Assembly: GCA_025449115.1 (NCBI GenBank) | Contig: JAHLKC010000014.1 | Span: 62,001 to 126,000, forward strand | Direction of reading: 5' to 3' | Length of the DNA: 64,000 bases | Source: Chytridium lagenaria | Taxonomy: Eukaryota; Chytridiomycota; Chytridiomycetes; Chytridiales; Chytridiaceae | Shown here: positions 60,851 to 64,000 of the stretch, one piece after another | Layout of the letters: each line of letters opens with the position of its first letter | How positions within the stretch are numbered: the stretch's first letter is position 1 | Translations under genes and position numbers: made by a program | The notes under the pieces: model-generated | The model's input: only the letters and a program-made list of their open reading frames with translations | Told to the model about the DNA's origin: nothing | Databases searched by the model: none

Positions 60851-63800
60851 ATGAATCTGCATACCGTTGTCGCGGTTGGCGCATTGCTGCTATGCACTGC
60901 TCAAGCTTTTACTATTACATCTGGAAGCAACTGCTGGCTGAGCAATGGCTCTGGAAAGCAAGTATCGGTGTCGGCGTGTCGCACCGGGGATGCTGCGCAA
61001 GACTTTGTCTTTCGGCCAGCAGCGACGGGACCTGGAATTTACCTCTTCTCTACACGTGACAATGCCTGCATTAATATGAGCGGATCTAATGTCATGGTAA
61101 GCTCTTATAAGGTTCTCTATGCATTTTGTTTACGTGTTTTTGAAGATTTCGGCATGCACAGCCAGCCTTGCTGTGTCGGTTTCGGCTCGTACGATAGTTT
61201 TAAACTCTTTCGAAGTCAATCAAAGTGGTCGCTGTGTTGAAGTGTCAGGTACCAGCCTGGTGGCAAAGTGAGAATCTGCTCTTTATTCTCAAATATTGTA
61301 ATTACAATTGACACCTTTAATTTCTTTTAATTTTAACCTTAGAACATGCTCCACGTCTTCAACCAACCAGTTTTTTGGGATGAGGCTTTTAGACATTAAC
61401 AATATCCAGGGGCCGATTAAAATCGGCGGCTTTTGCTTGCAAAATAATGGCGTCGGAAGAGGAGTCACGCTGGCTTTCATGCTCGCGACATGCAAACCAA
61501 AATTTCAGAGCGTTTGCTTTGGGGGGAGGCTTCAATATCCGGACAAGTGACTCATTATGCCTAGAAGTTGTCTCATCGGTGACGACAACGAGTGCCACAA
61601 TTGGTGTTAGTTGCTGTCCTATATTCGCATAATAAGTCGTCATTATGACGTTTTCGTTTCAGGTCGCTACATGCAGAACGGATTTTGGACAAGCGCGAAA
61701 CCAAGTTTTTTTCCCGTCGGCAACTAATATGGCTTCCGGGGCACCATTAAGTATTTTCCCAAACCTTGTAACTTTATGTATGGCCGCACGCTCACTTGCT
61801 GCTGGAGGAGCGGTAGGACTTGGGTAAGTCATAGTAATATTAAACATAGTCTTAACGTAAACCTCATCCAGCAACTGTAATGGTGGAAATGCACAACTAT
61901 TTACGCTCCCCGCTACTACTCCCACTACACCGCCTCCGCCTGCCAGAACGACAGCCGCAGCCACCATCGCCACCGTTACAGTCCCTTTAACGCCACAACT
62001 ATTTCAGTTACAACGTCATCCAATAGCATTCTTTGTCTACAAGCAGGCAACGATGGCGTGGTATCGCTTCGAGCTTGCAACAATGCAGAGAGGCTACAGT
62101 GGTGGGAATATCACTATGGATTTCTTATTAGTGGTTATACTACCAAGAAGAGATGCTTCTCTGAGAGCGATGATAACGTAGAGTTGAGGGATTGTGGATC
62201 TGGAGCAGATCAACTTATCATTCTGAGCGCGACAAATCAATTTATTCTTGGAAGCAATCAAAAATGTATTGGGCTCGACAGCTCCAATAGGCTTAAAATC
62301 TTGTAAGTTTTGGTTTATTTGATGTTGCCATGTTTGTTAATTGATTATTGCGACAGAGCATGTTCAACGGCAAGAACACAGATCTTCAATCTGTCGCGTC
62401 GTTCTGTTTTTGTGGATGAGCTTTCAAAGACCGACTGCACCGTTTCTACATCAAGAAAAGAATGGCGTCGAATGTCTGCGGCCGAGAGAGATGCATACAT
62501 CGCCGCCGTTCGAAGGCTACGTCAAGTACCCTCAGTTGCCGGCCGAGCAAGTTTATATATTGATTTAGTCTCCATTCACACCGCAAATATGGGGTACACA
62601 CACATGGCCGTAGGAAGAGAAAATCTATCTGTACTGAGTTTATTAGGCATTGTTTTTCCCTTGGCATCGAGCTTATCTTCAGCTGTACGAAAAATATTTA
62701 CGGCAAGTTAATCCAACCGTGAGCATTCCATTCTGGGACTGGTCAGCCGACGCTCCACAGCCTCTAAAGAATGGTGTAAATATCGCTCAAATTTTCGGCA
62801 CGAGCAGCAGCTCCTTCGGAACGGTTGGAACCGATCGGAACGGTTACTGCCTTACCAATGGGTTCGCGGCTGGCTGGCTTGCACAGGACGGTAGCTGCCT
62901 ATCCAGGTCTTACGGCCCTTCTTTCTCAGTCCCCAATCCTATAGATGTCGCCATCGCCGTTCAGAGATCACCGAGCTACAAGGTCTTTTCAGGAGAAGTC
63001 GAGTATTTTCATAATTACGTACATTATGCCGTCGGTGGCGACAATGGTTTGGATTTATGCATATCACCGAAGTCTTAATACTGGTTTCATTAGGCATGCT
63101 GACTTGGAGTGATTTTGCTGTAAATGACCCTATTTTCTGGAGTCATCATTCCAACGTTGGTAAGTATTGTAGTTTTTATAGATATGAATCTTGCTTTGGT
63201 CTTCTGTAACCCCTCATCCTCTGATGAATTAACAACAGATCGACTTTGGTATTCTTGGCAGCAGCTGAACCCTACACTCCAAGCTCAATACTCTGGTAGT
63301 GTAAGCCTTCCGACTGGGAGCAGTGAAACTGCAAAATCCACTGACATCATGCCTGCCTTCAACTATCCGGTCTCTGCGACGCTCATTCTTGGAAAGAATG
63401 GGTTCTGTTCAGGCTACGATGCTCTCGACAGAACGAGGCTCACGCGACGTGATCCCATCGAAGCCTTGAACCGTAGAATGATTCAGGGCGGCGCTCTTCT
63501 TCCATGGATGGATCAATCACTTTTCGGAACTTTAAATGGCGCTTTGCGGGAAGGTAGACAGAAGCTCGGCTCTGGAAAATACGGCACTGTCAAGCTTCCA
63601 CCATTCCCCGCACTCAAGGATACATTCCTTCGCAGAAACATGGGAAAAAGACTTTTTGGCAAACAGAATACACCAGATGAGGAAAGGGAGATTGTCGGAC
63701 AGGTCAGGGCTATGGAATCAGTTATAGAGACGAATCGCAATAGCTTCATTACCTCACTAGACGATTACTTTGAGGAACATCCGCATGCTGATTACGAAGA

Positions 63801-63972
63801 GGCTTTTGAGAGGACACTCAACAGTCTGAAAATAGTGGAGCCATTTACATTGGTGGAAGAAATTAAAGATGACGCTTCGGAAATTGCAGAGGACACCGTG
63901 GATGGTACGTCCTCCTCTGATAGCGAGGGGGTTAATAGCGAGGGAACAGATGAGGATTCACCCCAATTCTAA
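60851..63972 (+). CDS. secreted tyrosinase with N-terminal beta-trefoil-like repeats
   Basis: A type-3 copper enzyme that oxidises phenols to quinones, as in melanin formation. ATG 60851 starts a signal peptide ([18 protein letters not shown]). About 400 residues follow with repeats of the form C-x-x-(V/L/I) ... C ... Qx[30 protein letters not shown]; these resemble ricin-B trefoil repeats. The copper domain has CuA ([14 protein letters not shown] joined to [18 protein letters not shown]) and CuB ([17 protein letters not shown], then [12 protein letters not shown] joined to DRLWYSWQQ). [11 protein letters not shown] is the conserved block after CuA. The C-terminal ~200 residues are helical and acidic ([18 protein letters not shown]) to the stop at 63970-63972. 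At least eight exons; no frame break seen in the copper domain. Confidence 0.9.
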
Positions 63973-64000
63973 AGGACGATGACCAATTTATTCTTTGATT

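Overview
This is nuclear DNA from a fungus with many short GT-AG introns (mostly 45-120 nt). The gene set fits a zoosporic, chytrid-like lineage: fungal families (OPT transporter, Pho80-type cyclin, Mcm1/SRF-type MADS factor, proteinase K-type subtilase, tyrosinase, ThrE/Prm10-type membrane protein) sit next to a leucine-rich-repeat protein resembling the cilium-associated PPP1R42. The lineage is an inference; no rRNA or marker tree was available.

Layout, left to right: FKBP2-type ER prolyl isomerase (+, 118-844); JMJD6-type JmjC dioxygenase (-, 975-3386); BCAS3-type WD40 autophagy protein (+, about 4107-8465); OPT oligopeptide transporter (+, 9548-12906); a ~260-bp tandem satellite (8 copies, about 13431-15510); Pho80/PCL-type cyclin (-, 16686-18188); polyQ C2H2 zinc-finger factor (+, 20077-23142); a 101-bp tandem array (9 copies, about 24030-24953); secreted subtilase with a long Ser-Pro tail and a 6-nt microexon (-, 25138-27468); a doubtful small gene near 28.35 kb; MADS-box factor (-, 29935-31638); 4.3 kb of gene-poor DNA with one endonuclease/exonuclease/phosphatase-like fragment near 34.5 kb; a long Hos4-like ankyrin/AT-hook protein (-, 35937-43256); a noncoding snoRNA host gene (+, about 44.1-45.4 kb) with four related box C/D RNAs, one per intron; a GlpA-like FAD oxidoreductase with a BFD-type iron-sulfur domain (+, 47186-49196); a Zip3/RNF212-like RING protein (-); the LRR protein (-); a ThrE/Prm10-like membrane protein (-); a MARK/KIN1-type kinase with UBA and KA1 domains (-, 57602-60001); and a secreted tyrosinase with N-terminal beta-trefoil-like repeats (+, 60851-63972).

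A pattern runs through the whole window. Many conserved genes break frame by one base, mostly at a short homopolymer, and the correct family sequence resumes at once in the next frame. I read this as uncorrected long-read indels rather than decay, so split frames are annotated here as single genes.

The genes form no operon-like pathway; this looks like ordinary core-genome gene order. The most unusual items are the snoRNA host locus, the 6-nt microexon, the two tandem arrays (with a diverged solo copy of the first at 46.4 kb), the bacterial-looking oxidoreductase, and the acidic insertion inside the JmjC fold.
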